Positions 1-10,022 are shown, numbered from the stretch's first letter. The stretch is DNA of 64,000 nt from an uncultured Bacteroides sp. (GCA_900553185.1 USCT01000005.1:62001-126000), one strand, 5' to 3'. The notes: generated from the sequence alone by a model not told the origin. A program made the numbers and translations.

Positions 1-436
1 CCCTTTCAATCACCATACAGGCTGTTTCTCCATATTGAGGCATTTCATAACGGAATGCAATATCGTTGTTGCTCACCTGAAACACGATGTCCAGCTTCTT
101 CTTTTCCGCATTTTCAAGCGTCACTACCAGCTTATTGGCCTTATAATTCACCGTCGAACATTTGATACGGCTCTGCGAATACGTTTTTTCTACCTTATCC
201 GTCTGCTGCCCGACAAAAGTCAGCTGCCGGCTAAAATCTCCCACATTGGATACAAATCCAAGCGGAGAACCCTCCAACACGGTTTTTCCATCGTAAGTCA
301 CTGAATATACAGGGCATCCATCCTGTAAAAGGAAATCAAGTTGAAGGCGGGAGTCAGGTCCTGTTACAACCGCCTGCTGGGCAAATGCCTGAGACGCCAG
401 AAACATCAACGCACAAAAAAGTCCTTGTTTTTTCAT
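1..436 (-). CDS. GH97 family glycoside hydrolase, N-terminal part (runs off left edge)
   Basis: Only the first 145 codons are inside the window. The protein starts with MKKQGLFCALMFLASQAFAQ, a signal peptide ending in AFAQ that implies periplasmic export. The following beta-rich stretch has residues such as GKTVLEGSPLGFVSNVGDF and YRYEMP-like FRYEMPQYG, which match the N-terminal sandwich domain of GH97 enzymes (SusB-type alpha-glucosidase or alpha-galactosidase families). The catalytic barrel lies outside, so the inverting or retaining type and the substrate cannot be called. It has its own -7 box (467-474) and is separated from the arabinanase gene by a strong terminator, so it is probably not part of the arabinan regulon. 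Confidence 0.85.
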   Translation of the reverse strand, partial: MKKQGLFCALMFLASQAFAQQAVVTGPDSRLQLDFLLQDGCPVYSVTYDGKTVLEGSPLGFVSNVGDFSRQLTFVGQQTDKVEKTYSQSRIKCSTVNYKANKLVVTLENAEKKKLDIVFQVSNNDIAFRYEMPQYGETACMVIER

Positions 437-466
437 AGATATTTTTCAAGTAGTTAATAATCAAAG

Positions 467-474
467 CAAAAATA
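467..474 (-). promoter_or_regulatory. Bacteroidetes -7 promoter box for the GH97 gene
   Basis: On the minus strand this reads TATTTTTG, matching TAnnTTTG, about 30 nt upstream of the GH97 ATG at 436. The TCCACC repeats found at the arabinan promoters are absent from the equivalent position. Confidence 0.55.
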
Positions 475-524
475 CGTAATAAGTGTGAAACTTACAACAA
501 AGATCATTCAAAATATCCGGTAAC

Positions 525-568
525 GAAAAAAATGCCGTTTCAAAGCCCAGACACTCCTCAACGGCATT
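525..568 (-). terminator. Intrinsic terminator of the GH43 arabinanase gene
   Basis: AATGCCGTT (531-539) pairs with AACGGCATT (560-568). On the minus strand the stem runs into a T7 tract. It lies just past the stop codon of the gene at 583. Confidence 0.85.
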
Positions 569-582
569 GTTCAATTCATCCG

Positions 583-1596
583 TCAGAGACTTACGACCGG
601 CCATCCGTCCGGTGTCCAGGTCATTTTCCGGATAATCAGTTTAGGCGTTCCATCTTCGGCCATCGAATAGGCATGAGAGACATAATAATCTGTCCCGTCG
701 AAATGATAGACGGCATTGTGTCCGATACCGGCCCAATCCTTATTCCCCTGGACGAACAGCGATCCGCCTCCCTGAGCCAGCGAACGTCCTTCCTTATCCA
801 GATAAGGCCCTGTCACTGCCTTGGAACGCCCCACCATGACTTTATAGGTACTTTCGGCCCCCCGGCAACAATAATCAAAGGAAACAAACAGATAATAATA
901 CCCCCCATGTTTAAAGATGAACGGTGCCTCTACAGCTCCATCACCGGCATCCGCATCATCCAGTTCGGACGAACGTTCCCTCCGGCAGATACCATGCCAT
1001 TCTTCCGGCTGTGCCACCTGCATCAGGTCCGGAGTCAGTTTCACCAGCTTAATGCCATCCCAAAACGAGCCGAAAGTCATCCAGGGAGTACCTGCCTCAT
1101 CAATCACAATATTCGGATCAATAGCGTTCCACATGTCCCGATACGGTACCGACTGAATTACCTTTCCATGATCGGTCCATTTAAAATCAGGAGAGGAAGG
1201 ATTCAAGACAGGATTGGTCGCATGACCGATAGCCGACGTATTTTTCCCAAAAGCCGAACAGGAATAAAACAAATGATACAGTCCGCCATGATAAACGATG
1301 TCAGGTGCCCAGGTATGTCCCTGATACCCCGGAATCAGATCGACGGCCCACTGAGGAGCCTTATCAAACACCGGCTTTTCGATCTTCCAGTGCTGCAAGT
1401 CGGGAGAAGACATTACGGAAATTCCCATACCTGTAGCAAACAGATAATACGTATCTCCTTGCCTTGCCATTACCGGATCGTGAGTCATCACCTCCGACAA
1501 AGGAAGTATTTGTTCATCCGGTTTCTGTTCTTTGTTCTGGGCCATACACAGACTTGCCACGGCCACTAAACCTGCTGTCAATAAAAGTTGTTTCAT
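583..1596 (-). CDS. GH43 arabinan endo-1,5-alpha-L-arabinosidase-type enzyme
   Basis: A 337-residue exported GH43 enzyme expected to cleave alpha-1,5-arabinan or arabino-oligosaccharides. I chose the ATG at 1596 because it starts a clean signal peptide (MKQLLLTAGLVAVASLCMAQ); the frame stays open to 1635, but that extension overlaps the -7 box. The five-bladed propeller residues fit the family: catalytic base D40 (MTHDP), pKa modulator D160 (NAIDPN) and general acid E223 (GAVEAP). It is one domain with no C-terminal extension, closest in style to the arabinanases of Bacteroides arabinan PULs. It lies directly downstream of the HTCS gene, but has its own promoter with the shared operator repeat and its own terminator. 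Endo versus exo action cannot be read from sequence alone. Confidence 0.9.
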   Translation of the reverse strand: MKQLLLTAGLVAVASLCMAQNKEQKPDEQILPLSEVMTHDPVMARQGDTYYLFATGMGISVMSSPDLQHWKIEKPVFDKAPQWAVDLIPGYQGHTWAPDIVYHGGLYHLFYSCSAFGKNTSAIGHATNPVLNPSSPDFKWTDHGKVIQSVPYRDMWNAIDPNIVIDEAGTPWMTFGSFWDGIKLVKLTPDLMQVAQPEEWHGICRRERSSELDDADAGDGAVEAPFIFKHGGYYYLFVSFDYCCRGAESTYKVMVGRSKAVTGPYLDKEGRSLAQGGGSLFVQGNKDWAGIGHNAVYHFDGTDYYVSHAYSMAEDGTPKLIIRKMTWTPDGWPVVSL

Positions 1597-1622
1597 AGCA
1601 TTCGATGATTTATTCAGTTTCG

Positions 1623-1677
1623 CAAAACTAAACAATCACCTCCGATACCTGGTGGACAAATTCCCCTAATAGGTAGA
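1623..1677 (-). promoter_or_regulatory. Arabinan-regulon promoter: TCYACC direct repeat plus -7 box
   Basis: On the minus strand TCTACC (1677-1672) is followed 21 nt later by TCCACC (1656-1651). The -7 box TAGTTTTG (1630-1623) begins exactly 26 nt after the start of the second half-site. The same geometry occurs at 6039-6093 and 10253-10307. It is inferred to be an HTCS operator driving the GH43 gene. Confidence 0.75.
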
Positions 1678-1726
1678 CAGTCAGGTGACTGTCCTTCATA
1701 TTCCATCAGGCAAACCATCGGAATCC

Positions 1727-4700
1727 TTATTCCTTGTCCTTATCCTCCATCATGCTGCTTGGTGTCACATTGAAATGTCTGGTAAAACAGCGAGTGAAAT
1801 ATTTCGGATCATTAAATCCTACCTCATAAGCAATTTCCGATACGTTCCTGGCATGCGTTTCCCTGTTACGTATCAGCAGCTCACGGGCCAGATTCAACCG
1901 ATAGTTCCGGATAAACTGGCCTGCCGACTGTCCGGTAAGGCTTTGCATCTTCTTATTCAGCAGGTTCTTGCTGACTCCCATCGCTTCGATGAAATCACTG
2001 ACATCAAACTCGGAATTTCCATAATTCTCCTTCACAACGCTGATAGCCTTGTCAAGAAACTTCTTATCACCGGATTCCTCTTCCACTCCAAGTTCCCTGA
2101 CATCCAGACTTAACGCAAATTTCTGCTGGAAACGTTTCCTGTTTTCCAGAATATTGGATATGCGGACCAACAGCAGATTCTCGTCAAACGGCTTCAGCAA
2201 GAAAGCGTCGGCTCCCATCTTGTAACTCTCCAGCCGGGCTTCATCCGATGTCTTGGCTGTCAGCATCAGGAACGGGATATGTGAAACTGAAAAATCGTTC
2301 TTCACCCGACGGGAGAACTCCATACCGTCCATAACCGGCATCATCAGATCACTGATGATAAAATCAACATTATTCGCCTTCAGTACCTGCAAGCCCTCTT
2401 CTCCCTGGGAAGCCTCCAGTACGTTATAATATTCCGACAGGATGGAACGGATATAGTCACGCATGTCTTTGTTGTCTTCCACTACCAGGATAGTCATCCG
2501 GCTGTTCTTAAACCGTTCTACCGGCAATTCATCTTCTTCCGCTGTTTCTTCCGGCAACGTATCCGAAGAACCGCGTTCTACCGGCAGCACAATATTGAAG
2601 GAAGATCCTTTCTTCCGGTTATTTCTGGCCTGTATATTGCCCCCCAGCAAAGCAATCAGTCTCTTACAGAGGTACAGACCGATACCGGTTCCACTCTGGC
2701 CGCTGACTGAAACCTGATTCTGGTTGTCTGACTGATAGAACCGGTTAAATATCCGTTCAATATCAGATTTCGGAATACCTTTTCCCGTATCTTTCACACC
2801 GATAAAGAGCTGTTCCCCCTTCATGGAATTCAGTATAGCGACATAAACAGACACTATTCCTCCCTTAGGCGTAAACTTCAGGGCATTACTGATCAGGTTG
2901 GTCAATACCTTCCGCATGATGTCTTCATCAAACATCAGATAAGGATTTTTTATACGATACAATGCCTGAAAACGAATTCCCTTATCCTGTGCATACGCTT
3001 CAAAAGGAGGAAGCATTTCTTCGAGGAAACGCTTCAGATTTCCATGATGACTGATTATTTTCAGGTGTCCTTCTTCCACCTTACGGAAATCCAGGAGCTG
3101 ATTGATCAGCGACAACAGATACTTCGAGTTACGTTCCACCAGCTTCAGCTGCTCAATGACCTGTGGATTATAACTCAACTTCAAGGCTCTCTCAATCGGT
3201 CCCACAATCAATGTCAGCGGAGTACGGAACTCGTGCGTAATATTGGTAAAGAAAGTCAGTTTGTCGACCGTCAGTTCCTCCACCCGGCGAGACATCTCCA
3301 GAATCTTGTTTTTCTGGTCCGTAATCTTCTCGTTCTGTTCCTTCAGCAATCCGTTCTGGCTGGCAAGTTCCTCCTTCTGGGCCGAAAGCAGCTTTTTCTG
3401 TTCCTCCAGTTCATGCGTACGTTCTTCCACCATGGTATGCAGGAGTACCTGCTGCTTTTTCATGATCCGGTAACGCCACAGCAAGATACGGTACAAGCTA
3501 AACCCGATCACCAGAATGACGGCCAGTACAAACCAGAATGTCCTGTAAAAATACGGCTGTACATCAATTTCCAGTTCTTCCGTTTTCGCCTGCCAGTGTT
3601 TGCCGTCGGGAGCATACTGCACCTGAAACACATACTTGCCAGGCTTCAGGTTGGTATAATATCCCCAGCGTCGGCTGGCCGGTACAACGTTCCATTTCTC
3701 ATCGAATCCTTTCAGACGATACGAATAAAGCGCCTGTGAAGGAGCAGAATAATCCAGTGCGGCAAATTCGATGTACAACGCCTTGTCACGTTCGTGCATC
3801 ACGATTCCTTTCGGACCGCTGTAAGTTTCCTGATCGAACACCCGGATGTGTGTAAAGACAATCGGATGATTAATGACCTTTTCCACTTCCATCAACGAAC
3901 GGATTTCTGTCAGTCCGCCTACAGATCCCAGATACAGAATCTGCCTGTCGGCCGATACCGCTATGGCCTTCCAGTAAAACTGATTCGAAGCCAACCCGTC
4001 ATTCTTGGAGAAATTTCGGAAAGACTCTTCAACGATTGAAAACCGGGAAAGGCCGTTCAGTGTCGTTATCCAGAGATTTCCGTACCAGTCTTCCACAATT
4101 CCCCGCACATTGTTGTTCACCAGACCATCCTGAGTCGTATAATCCTGGAAGACATAACGGTTGCCAGACTTCACCCGTTTATAGAATCCGTTTCCATTGG
4201 TGCCGATCCACAACGTACCGTCTTTCGACTGAAAGACAGAAGTGACCCGCTCATACTGCCGGGAAGCAGGCGCGTTCAGTTTCCGGGTATAGATCTGATA
4301 AACCAGTTTTCCGTCGCGGTAAGCCTTCAGATCGATCTGACACAATCCGAAGGAAGCGGCAATCCACAGTTCTCCATCCTCCGTAATGCAACCTCCCAGC
4401 GCATTCCGGTTGATATAAGTCCGTTTCACGCTTGCAAAAGGATTCCGTACCTCATCCGTTTCCGGATTATACGTATACAATTCGGTACCCGTACTGATCC
4501 AAAGTAAATCATTGATGGAATCATAGATCAGGTTCGAGATGAACAGGTCATCCACAGGTATCGGATGAAAACGTTTGTCCGACAGATTCTTACGGTCAAT
4601 CCACCCCAGACCTCCTCCCCACGATCCGACATACAGCCGGTTCCCAGCGTCGAGGGCCAAGGCACTGACCGAATTATGCGCCAAATGGGCGGGAGCGTCG

Positions 4701-5953
4701 GTCGTATAATGGATGAACCGGTCTGTTCCGGGCAATCGGCAATTCAGCCCTCCTTCCACGACCCCCACCCAGAGTTTACCGGTCTCATCCTCCACTATGG
4801 CATTGACAATGTTTTTCGAGAGACTTCCCGGCTGGTAAGGAGAATGACTGTAATTGGTAACCGAAAGGTAAGAAGGATACATCCTGGTCAGTCCACCGGT
4901 TTCCGTTCCTATCCAGACAATCCCATCCTGACCATCGGCATACAGCGTATTGATAAAATTGGAATTCAGGTTAAAGACATTCCACGAATTATCATCGTGC
5001 TGGATGCGGTCGAAAGCGTCTTGTGCCGGATCGTACACATTGATTCCCCACAACGTACCTACCAGCAGCAGGTCGTTGGCCGTAACAGCTATCGATGTGA
5101 TATAGTTCTGCGACAGGGAATGCACGTCATCGGCCCGATAATAATACGACTTGAAAGAATCAGACAACAGATTATAGCGGAACAGACCGATACTGGTACC
5201 TATCCATACATCGTTCTGCCGGTGATACATACAAAAGACATTCAGGTACCTGGGCAACTGCAATTTAGCCGAAACTCTCATGGGCTGCTGAGACGCTGTT
5301 CCTTTTTCCCTAATGCGGCAAACCTGCCCCTCCCACTGAAACCAGACATAACCGTCTACTTCACAAAGGAAAGCCCCACGATCGTTCATCTGGACAGGAG
5401 CCATGTCATAAATACCCGAAACATTTCCTGCCTCATCGAATACAATCTTATAGATCCGCTGTCCGCTACAAGCCCACAGACTGCCGGATTCGCTCTTCAT
5501 CAGAAACGTGACCGGCCGGTGAAACAAAGTCGAATCAACCTGTCCGGCCGTTGCCAGTTCCCTGTAAGTCAACAATTCCATATCACGGGTATCCAATACG
5601 TCCAGCCCCTGTTCGCTGGCCATCCAGATACGCTTGAAATTATCCTCACAAAGATTGTTCACAAAATTGCTGCGCAAAGCATTCCGGTTGCCCGTCGCGT
5701 TAAACACCAGAAATTCGTTGCCGTCATAACGTGCCACTCCTCCTCCCTGGGTAGACACCCACAGATACCCTTCACTGTCTTTCAGGATATCATCTACAAA
5801 ATTATGGGGGAGACCGTTCGACATGGTTATTTCAGTCAGCGCATACCGGCTCAAATAATGTTCCAAAGACGGCGCCTGCGCCCACAACTCACCAATGATT
5901 CCCCAGACGACACAAACGATCCAGAGCCTTTTTCTCGTGTTTATCATAGCCAA
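1727..5953 (-). CDS. Hybrid two-component system sensor/regulator (HTCS)
   Basis: A 1408-residue one-protein signalling system spanning the inner membrane. Domains in order: N-terminal signal/anchor; about 700 residues of periplasmic two-component propeller repeats (many LWIGT/LWVST motifs); Y_Y_Y domain near 735-800; membrane helix near 805-825; coiled coil about 835-890; HisKA with phospho-acceptor H907 (HEFRTPL); HATPase with a DTGKGIP motif; receiver with phospho-acceptor D1202 (ISDLMMP); and an AraC-type helix-turn-helix near 1310-1400. HTCS proteins sense an oligosaccharide in the periplasm and activate neighbouring PUL genes; here the ligand is probably an arabino-oligosaccharide. It is divergent from the GH43-GH51 operon and upstream of another GH43. 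Its own promoter lacks the TCCACC repeat, which suggests it is not autoactivated. A start two codons downstream (M3) is also possible. Confidence 0.97.
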   Translation of the reverse strand: MAMINTRKRLWIVCVVWGIIGELWAQAPSLEHYLSRYALTEITMSNGLPHNFVDDILKDSEGYLWVSTQGGGVARYDGNEFLVFNATGNRNALRSNFVNNLCEDNFKRIWMASEQGLDVLDTRDMELLTYRELATAGQVDSTLFHRPVTFLMKSESGSLWACSGQRIYKIVFDEAGNVSGIYDMAPVQMNDRGAFLCEVDGYVWFQWEGQVCRIREKGTASQQPMRVSAKLQLPRYLNVFCMYHRQNDVWIGTSIGLFRYNLLSDSFKSYYYRADDVHSLSQNYITSIAVTANDLLLVGTLWGINVYDPAQDAFDRIQHDDNSWNVFNLNSNFINTLYADGQDGIVWIGTETGGLTRMYPSYLSVTNYSHSPYQPGSLSKNIVNAIVEDETGKLWVGVVEGGLNCRLPGTDRFIHYTTDAPAHLAHNSVSALALDAGNRLYVGSWGGGLGWIDRKNLSDKRFHPIPVDDLFISNLIYDSINDLLWISTGTELYTYNPETDEVRNPFASVKRTYINRNALGGCITEDGELWIAASFGLCQIDLKAYRDGKLVYQIYTRKLNAPASRQYERVTSVFQSKDGTLWIGTNGNGFYKRVKSGNRYVFQDYTTQDGLVNNNVRGIVEDWYGNLWITTLNGLSRFSIVEESFRNFSKNDGLASNQFYWKAIAVSADRQILYLGSVGGLTEIRSLMEVEKVINHPIVFTHIRVFDQETYSGPKGIVMHERDKALYIEFAALDYSAPSQALYSYRLKGFDEKWNVVPASRRWGYYTNLKPGKYVFQVQYAPDGKHWQAKTEELEIDVQPYFYRTFWFVLAVILVIGFSLYRILLWRYRIMKKQQVLLHTMVEERTHELEEQKKLLSAQKEELASQNGLLKEQNEKITDQKNKILEMSRRVEELTVDKLTFFTNITHEFRTPLTLIVGPIERALKLSYNPQVIEQLKLVERNSKYLLSLINQLLDFRKVEEGHLKIISHHGNLKRFLEEMLPPFEAYAQDKGIRFQALYRIKNPYLMFDEDIMRKVLTNLISNALKFTPKGGIVSVYVAILNSMKGEQLFIGVKDTGKGIPKSDIERIFNRFYQSDNQNQVSVSGQSGTGIGLYLCKRLIALLGGNIQARNNRKKGSSFNIVLPVERGSSDTLPEETAEEDELPVERFKNSRMTILVVEDNKDMRDYIRSILSEYYNVLEASQGEEGLQVLKANNVDFIISDLMMPVMDGMEFSRRVKNDFSVSHIPFLMLTAKTSDEARLESYKMGADAFLLKPFDENLLLVRISNILENRKRFQQKFALSLDVRELGVEEESGDKKFLDKAISVVKENYGNSEFDVSDFIEAMGVSKNLLNKKMQSLTGQSAGQFIRNYRLNLARELLIRNRETHARNVSEIAYEVGFNDPKYFTRCFTRHFNVTPSSMMEDKDKE

Positions 5954-5970
5954 TCAGGTTTATTATGAAG

Positions 5971-5978
5971 CAAATGTA
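5971..5978 (-). promoter_or_regulatory. -7 promoter box for the HTCS gene
   Basis: The minus strand reads TACATTTG (TAnnTTTG), 18 nt upstream of the HTCS ATG. No operator half-site is present at the -26 position. Confidence 0.5.
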
Positions 5979-6038
5979 AAAAGCTTTTCGAAAACATCTC
6001 CGTAATTTCAAATTAAATTCATAGCTTAGTACCAAAAA

Positions 6039-6093
6039 TCCACCAAACGATAAAAAAAGTCCACCTATGGCTCAACCATAACCTATATTTTTG
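6039..6093 (+). promoter_or_regulatory. Arabinan-regulon promoter: TCCACC direct repeat plus -7 box
   Basis: TCCACC occurs at 6039-6044 and again at 6060-6065, a 21-nt period. The -7 box TATTTTTG (6086-6093) begins 26 nt after the start of the second half-site. It drives the GH43-GH51 operon, leaving a leader of about 120 nt before the ATG at 6220. Confidence 0.75.
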
Positions 6094-6219
6094 CATTATG
6101 ATAAACCTGCATCAGGTTTAGAAAGGTTAGTTGATATAATTATGTAGACAAGTTGTGCCGCCCGCCGGTACACTTGTACTACATAAATTAAAAGGACTTT
6201 AAATTAAAATCTAACGAAT

Positions 6220-7206
6220 ATGAAAAACAAATTCGAACTGTTCAAGTGGTCTCTCTGCTGCCTGTTCGCCCTTTGGGGAACAACCTCTCTGCACGCCGCC
6301 GGAAAAGATACCACGTTCGTAGCGACTACCAATCCCATCGTGAAATACAAATACCTGGGCGACCCGGCAGCCATGGTGCACGACGGTACCCTGTACATCT
6401 ATGCCGGGCACGACGAAGCTCCCGCTCCCCAGCAGTTCTACCTGATGAACGAATGGTGCATTCTCTCCACCAAGGACCTGAAACATTTTACCGAACATGC
6501 CTACACACTGAAGGCCACCGACTTTAAATGGGCCAAAGGTGATGCCTGGGCCAGTCAGGTCATTGAACGCAACGGGAAATTCTACTGGTACGTCACCGTA
6601 GAACATGCCACCGTTCCCGGCAAATCCATCGGAGTGGCAGTAGCCGACTCACCTGTCGGTCCGTTCAGAGACGCGCGCGGCTCGGCGCTGATAACAAACG
6701 ATATGACCACAGCATACACGTCCATCGCATGGGACGACATTGACCCGACGGTCTTCATCGACGATGACGGCCAGGCATACCTGTTCTGGGGAAATACGCA
6801 ATGCTATTATGCCAAATTGAAAGAAAACATGATTGAGCTGGACGGCCCGATCATGCCGATTCCGCTTCCCCGCTACACCGAAGCGCCCTGGATCCACAAA
6901 CACGGAGACTGGTACTACCTTTCTTTCGCATCCGAATTTCCCGAGAAAACCTGTTATGCCATGAGCAGAAGTATCAACGGCCCGTGGGAATACAAGGGAA
7001 TCCTGAACGAACTGGCCGGAAACTCCAACACCAACCACCAGGCCATCATCGATTTCCAGGGCCGGTCTTATTTCATCTATCACAACGGAGCCATCAATCC
7101 CGACGGATGCGGATTCCGCCGTTCCATCTGCATCGACCGGCTGGAATACAATCCGGACGGTACCATCAAACGCATCCAAATGACTACCGAAGGAGTCGTT
7201 AAATAA
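6220..7206 (+). CDS. GH43 arabinofuranosidase-type enzyme (periplasmic)
   Basis: A 328-residue GH43 enzyme with a signal peptide ending near SLHAA. Candidate catalytic residues are D48 (YLGDPAAM), D175 (DDIDPTVF) and E221 (YTEAPWI). The opening TNPIVKYKYLGDPAAMVHDG resembles the arabinofuranosidase/XynD-like branch of GH43 rather than the endo-arabinanase branch, so side-chain arabinose removal is the likeliest role. It is followed 22 bp later by the GH51 gene in the same operon; together they would finish arabino-oligosaccharides in the periplasm. The linkage it attacks (alpha-1,2, 1,3 or 1,5) is not certain. Confidence 0.88.
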   Translation: MKNKFELFKWSLCCLFALWGTTSLHAAGKDTTFVATTNPIVKYKYLGDPAAMVHDGTLYIYAGHDEAPAPQQFYLMNEWCILSTKDLKHFTEHAYTLKATDFKWAKGDAWASQVIERNGKFYWYVTVEHATVPGKSIGVAVADSPVGPFRDARGSALITNDMTTAYTSIAWDDIDPTVFIDDDGQAYLFWGNTQCYYAKLKENMIELDGPIMPIPLPRYTEAPWIHKHGDWYYLSFASEFPEKTCYAMSRSINGPWEYKGILNELAGNSNTNHQAIIDFQGRSYFIYHNGAINPDGCGFRRSICIDRLEYNPDGTIKRIQMTTEGVVK

Positions 7207-7228
7207 AAACACCATAAATTATCACACC

Positions 7229-9208
7229 ATGAACAAACACTTTACTTTTTTAAGCGCCCTCGCACTTTCGGCCGGACTGACCCTCCATGCACAGGATGTC
7301 AATCAGCTGGTTGTGCAGGCAAATAAGCTGGGAGCCGAAATCCAGCCCACCATGTACGGACACTTTTTCGAAGACATCAACTTCGGAGCCGACGGAGGCC
7401 TGTATGCCGAACTCGTCAAGAACCGTTCGTTCGAATTTCCGGACAGATTTGCCGGATGGGATATTTTCGGAAACGTCACCCTGCAGAGTGACGGCCCGTT
7501 CAAGCGGAATCCGCACTATGTCCGCCTGGGATATGCCGGCCATTCCCAAAAGCATACGGGAATAGAGAATGAAGGATTTTTCGGTATCGGACTGAAAGCC
7601 AACGAAAAATACCGGTTTACGGTCTGGGCCCGCGGAGAGAACCAGAAAATCAGGGTCGAACTGATCAACAACGCTTCCATGGACGAAAGCCAGGTCATCA
7701 CCTCGCAGGACATGGAAATCAATTCCAAGGAATGGAAAAAATACGAAGTCGTACTGACCTCACCCGTTACTTTCGAAAAAGCCCATCTGCGCATTTTCCT
7801 GACCTCGGGGGGTACTGTCGACCTGGAACACGTCTCTCTCTTCCCGACAGATACCTGGAAAGGACGTGAAAACGGTCTGCGGAAAGATCTCGCCCAGGCA
7901 CTGGCCGATACCCAACCGGGCGTATTCCGTTTCCCGGGCGGATGCATCGTCGAAGGAACCGACCTGGCCACCCGCTACAACTGGAAGAACTCGGTAGGCC
8001 CGGTAGAGAACCGTCCGCTGAACGAAAACCGCTGGCACTACACCTTCCCGTACCGCTTCTTCCCCGATTATTTCCAGACTTACGGCATGGGATTCTACGA
8101 ACTCTTCCTGCTGGCCGAAGACATGGGAGCCGAACCGCTGCCGGTAGTGAGCTGCGGACTGGCCTGCCAGTTCCAGAACGACAGCCCTGACGCACACGTC
8201 AAGGTATGCGACCTGGGAAGCTATATCCAGGACGCACTCGACCTGATAGAATTCGCCAACGGAAGCACGGATACCCAATGGGGAAAACTCCGTGCCGACA
8301 TGGGACATCCCGCTCCGTTCAACCTGAAGTTCATCGCTGTAGGTAACGAACAGTGGGGCCCCGAATATCCGGAACACCTGAAACCCTTCGTCGAAGCTAT
8401 CCGCAAGGCTTATCCGGACATCCACATCATCGGTTCGTCCGGTCCCAACTCGGAAGGCGACCAGTTCGACTACCTCTGGCCGGAAATGAAGAAGCTGAAA
8501 GTAGACCTGGTAGACGAACACTTCTACCGTCCGGAAGACTGGTTCCTGAAATCGGGCAACCGTTATGACAATTACGACCGCAAGGGACCGAAAGTATTTG
8601 CCGGCGAATATGCCTGCCACGGAAAAGGAAAGAAATGGAACCACTTCGAAGCCTCCCTGCTGGAAGCTGCCTTCCTGACTGGTGTGGAACGTAATGCCGA
8701 CATCGTTCACATGGCTACCTACGCTCCGCTCCTGGCTCACGTAGAAGGATGGCAGTGGCGTCCGGACCTCATCTGGTTCGACAACCTGCGCTCCGTACGT
8801 TCCTGCAGCTGGTATGTACAGTCACTCTACGGACACAACAAAGGTACCAACGTGGTTCCACTCACCATGGACAAGCAGCCGGTAAGCGGACAGGAAGGAC
8901 AGAACGGTCTGTTTGCCAGCGCCGTTTGGGACGAACCGACTCAGACTTACATCGTGAAGGTGGCCAACGTATCCGACAAGGCACAGAAACTGAACGTGGA
9001 ATTCAAGGGACTGAAAAAATCCGTTCAGTTGGGCGAAGGCACCTGCATCACCTTGCACTCCGATAACCTGGATGCCGAAAATACCCTCGACAATCCGAAC
9101 CTGATTGTTCCGAAAGAAAGCAAAATCAGCATCGAAAACAACGTACTGAATACCGAAATCGGCGCCAAGACATTCGCTGTCTATAAGTTTGTGAAAACTG
9201 GCAAATAA
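7229..9208 (+). CDS. GH51 alpha-L-arabinofuranosidase
   Basis: A 659-residue exo-enzyme that releases terminal alpha-L-arabinofuranose. It has a signal peptide (cleavage near LHAQ), an N-terminal carbohydrate-binding-like sandwich (about 25-215), the (beta/alpha)8 barrel, and a C-terminal beta domain. The retaining catalytic pair is visible: acid/base E374 in VGNEQWGP and nucleophile E460 in FAGEYACHG. Length and motifs fit GH51 well. It is the second gene of the GH43-GH51 operon and ends at the terminator at 9236. Confidence 0.95.
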   Translation: MNKHFTFLSALALSAGLTLHAQDVNQLVVQANKLGAEIQPTMYGHFFEDINFGADGGLYAELVKNRSFEFPDRFAGWDIFGNVTLQSDGPFKRNPHYVRLGYAGHSQKHTGIENEGFFGIGLKANEKYRFTVWARGENQKIRVELINNASMDESQVITSQDMEINSKEWKKYEVVLTSPVTFEKAHLRIFLTSGGTVDLEHVSLFPTDTWKGRENGLRKDLAQALADTQPGVFRFPGGCIVEGTDLATRYNWKNSVGPVENRPLNENRWHYTFPYRFFPDYFQTYGMGFYELFLLAEDMGAEPLPVVSCGLACQFQNDSPDAHVKVCDLGSYIQDALDLIEFANGSTDTQWGKLRADMGHPAPFNLKFIAVGNEQWGPEYPEHLKPFVEAIRKAYPDIHIIGSSGPNSEGDQFDYLWPEMKKLKVDLVDEHFYRPEDWFLKSGNRYDNYDRKGPKVFAGEYACHGKGKKWNHFEASLLEAAFLTGVERNADIVHMATYAPLLAHVEGWQWRPDLIWFDNLRSVRSCSWYVQSLYGHNKGTNVVPLTMDKQPVSGQEGQNGLFASAVWDEPTQTYIVKVANVSDKAQKLNVEFKGLKKSVQLGEGTCITLHSDNLDAENTLDNPNLIVPKESKISIENNVLNTEIGAKTFAVYKFVKTGK

Positions 9209-9235
9209 ACGGGTTCAACTGTATTGCCTTTCAAA

Positions 9236-9281
9236 AAGACCTGCCCAAGCTCTGTAAAACACACAGAGCAGGCAGGTCTTT
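9236..9281 (+). terminator. Intrinsic terminator after the GH51 gene
   Basis: AAAGACCTGCC pairs with GGCAGGTCTTT, with a nested GCTCTGT/ACAGAGC stem inside. A short T-rich stretch follows. It closes the GH43-GH51 operon. Confidence 0.85.
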
Positions 9282-9920
9282 CATTTTGACACTTTGATTA
9301 TCCGAAACGCTGAGAATGCCGCTTTCCGCACGAGAACCTGAAATGCCGAAGAAATCTGAGTTCTCGCCGGACCTTTAAAAAGCAGAAAGACAAATTTTCA
9401 AACGAAATTCCAGACAAAGAAACAAGCACATCGACGATCTGCTGAATAAATCAATCCACACCTCCTCATCTGCAAACAAACTGACACCCGGAAACAGTCC
9501 ATCCGTCCGGTGCTTCCAGCTTCGGATTCTCCGTTTTTGCAGCCTCAAAAAGTCTTTTAGCAAGCTTCCGGCAAAGGTCTGATCGTTTTAGGGGAAAGAA
9601 TAAGACGTTTTTGCGCAATTGTCCGGTTGTTTTCTGAAAAGAAATAAATATCTATAGAGTTAAATAAAAACAGCATTTTAACAAATGCACTTATTATAGT
9701 AACATTTCTACGCATCAAATAATAGATAAAAATTAACAATCTTATATATCCAAGATAATCTACTCAATAAATAAGTTAGCATTTTTCAATATATGCTATA
9801 ATACTGATAGTAAATCTATATATCTAAAAATAAAATGATATTACCATATACATAGTATCAGTAAAAGACACATCAAGATGAATAACAGAGATTACAACAT
9901 CTATTTTTATCCCCAAACCC
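9282..9920. other. Non-coding stretch with no recognisable feature
   Basis: This stretch lies between the GH51 terminator and the leader-repeat element, and its last 300 nt are strongly AT-rich. Short open frames of about 60 codons exist on the minus strand, but they show no family resemblance and their composition looks non-coding. Confidence 0.5.
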
Positions 9921-9992
9921 GTTAACAAAACTTTCACGACAAAAAGAATTTCTTAAACTGTGTTATAGAACATAAGTTTTTAGTTGGATTAC

Positions 9993-10022
9993 TTGCGTAT
10001 TTTACAGTATTCCGTACCTTTG
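9993..10022 (+). promoter_or_regulatory. Promoter of leader-repeat copy 1
   Basis: A TTG at 9993-9995 lies 19 nt before TACCTTTG (10015-10022), fitting the Bacteroidetes -33/-7 arrangement. Both elements are kept in copy 2 at the same spacing. Confidence 0.65.

Noticed and set aside
532..1569. 345-codon open frame on the + strand
   Set aside because: It is antisense to the GH43 arabinanase gene, which has all catalytic motifs and its own promoter and terminator.
4565..5968. 467-codon open frame on the + strand
   Set aside because: It lies wholly antisense within the HTCS propeller region and has no recognisable domain.
9375..9739. Two 60-residue minus-strand open frames in the PUL gap
   Set aside because: No start context, no family resemblance and low-complexity composition; treated as non-coding.
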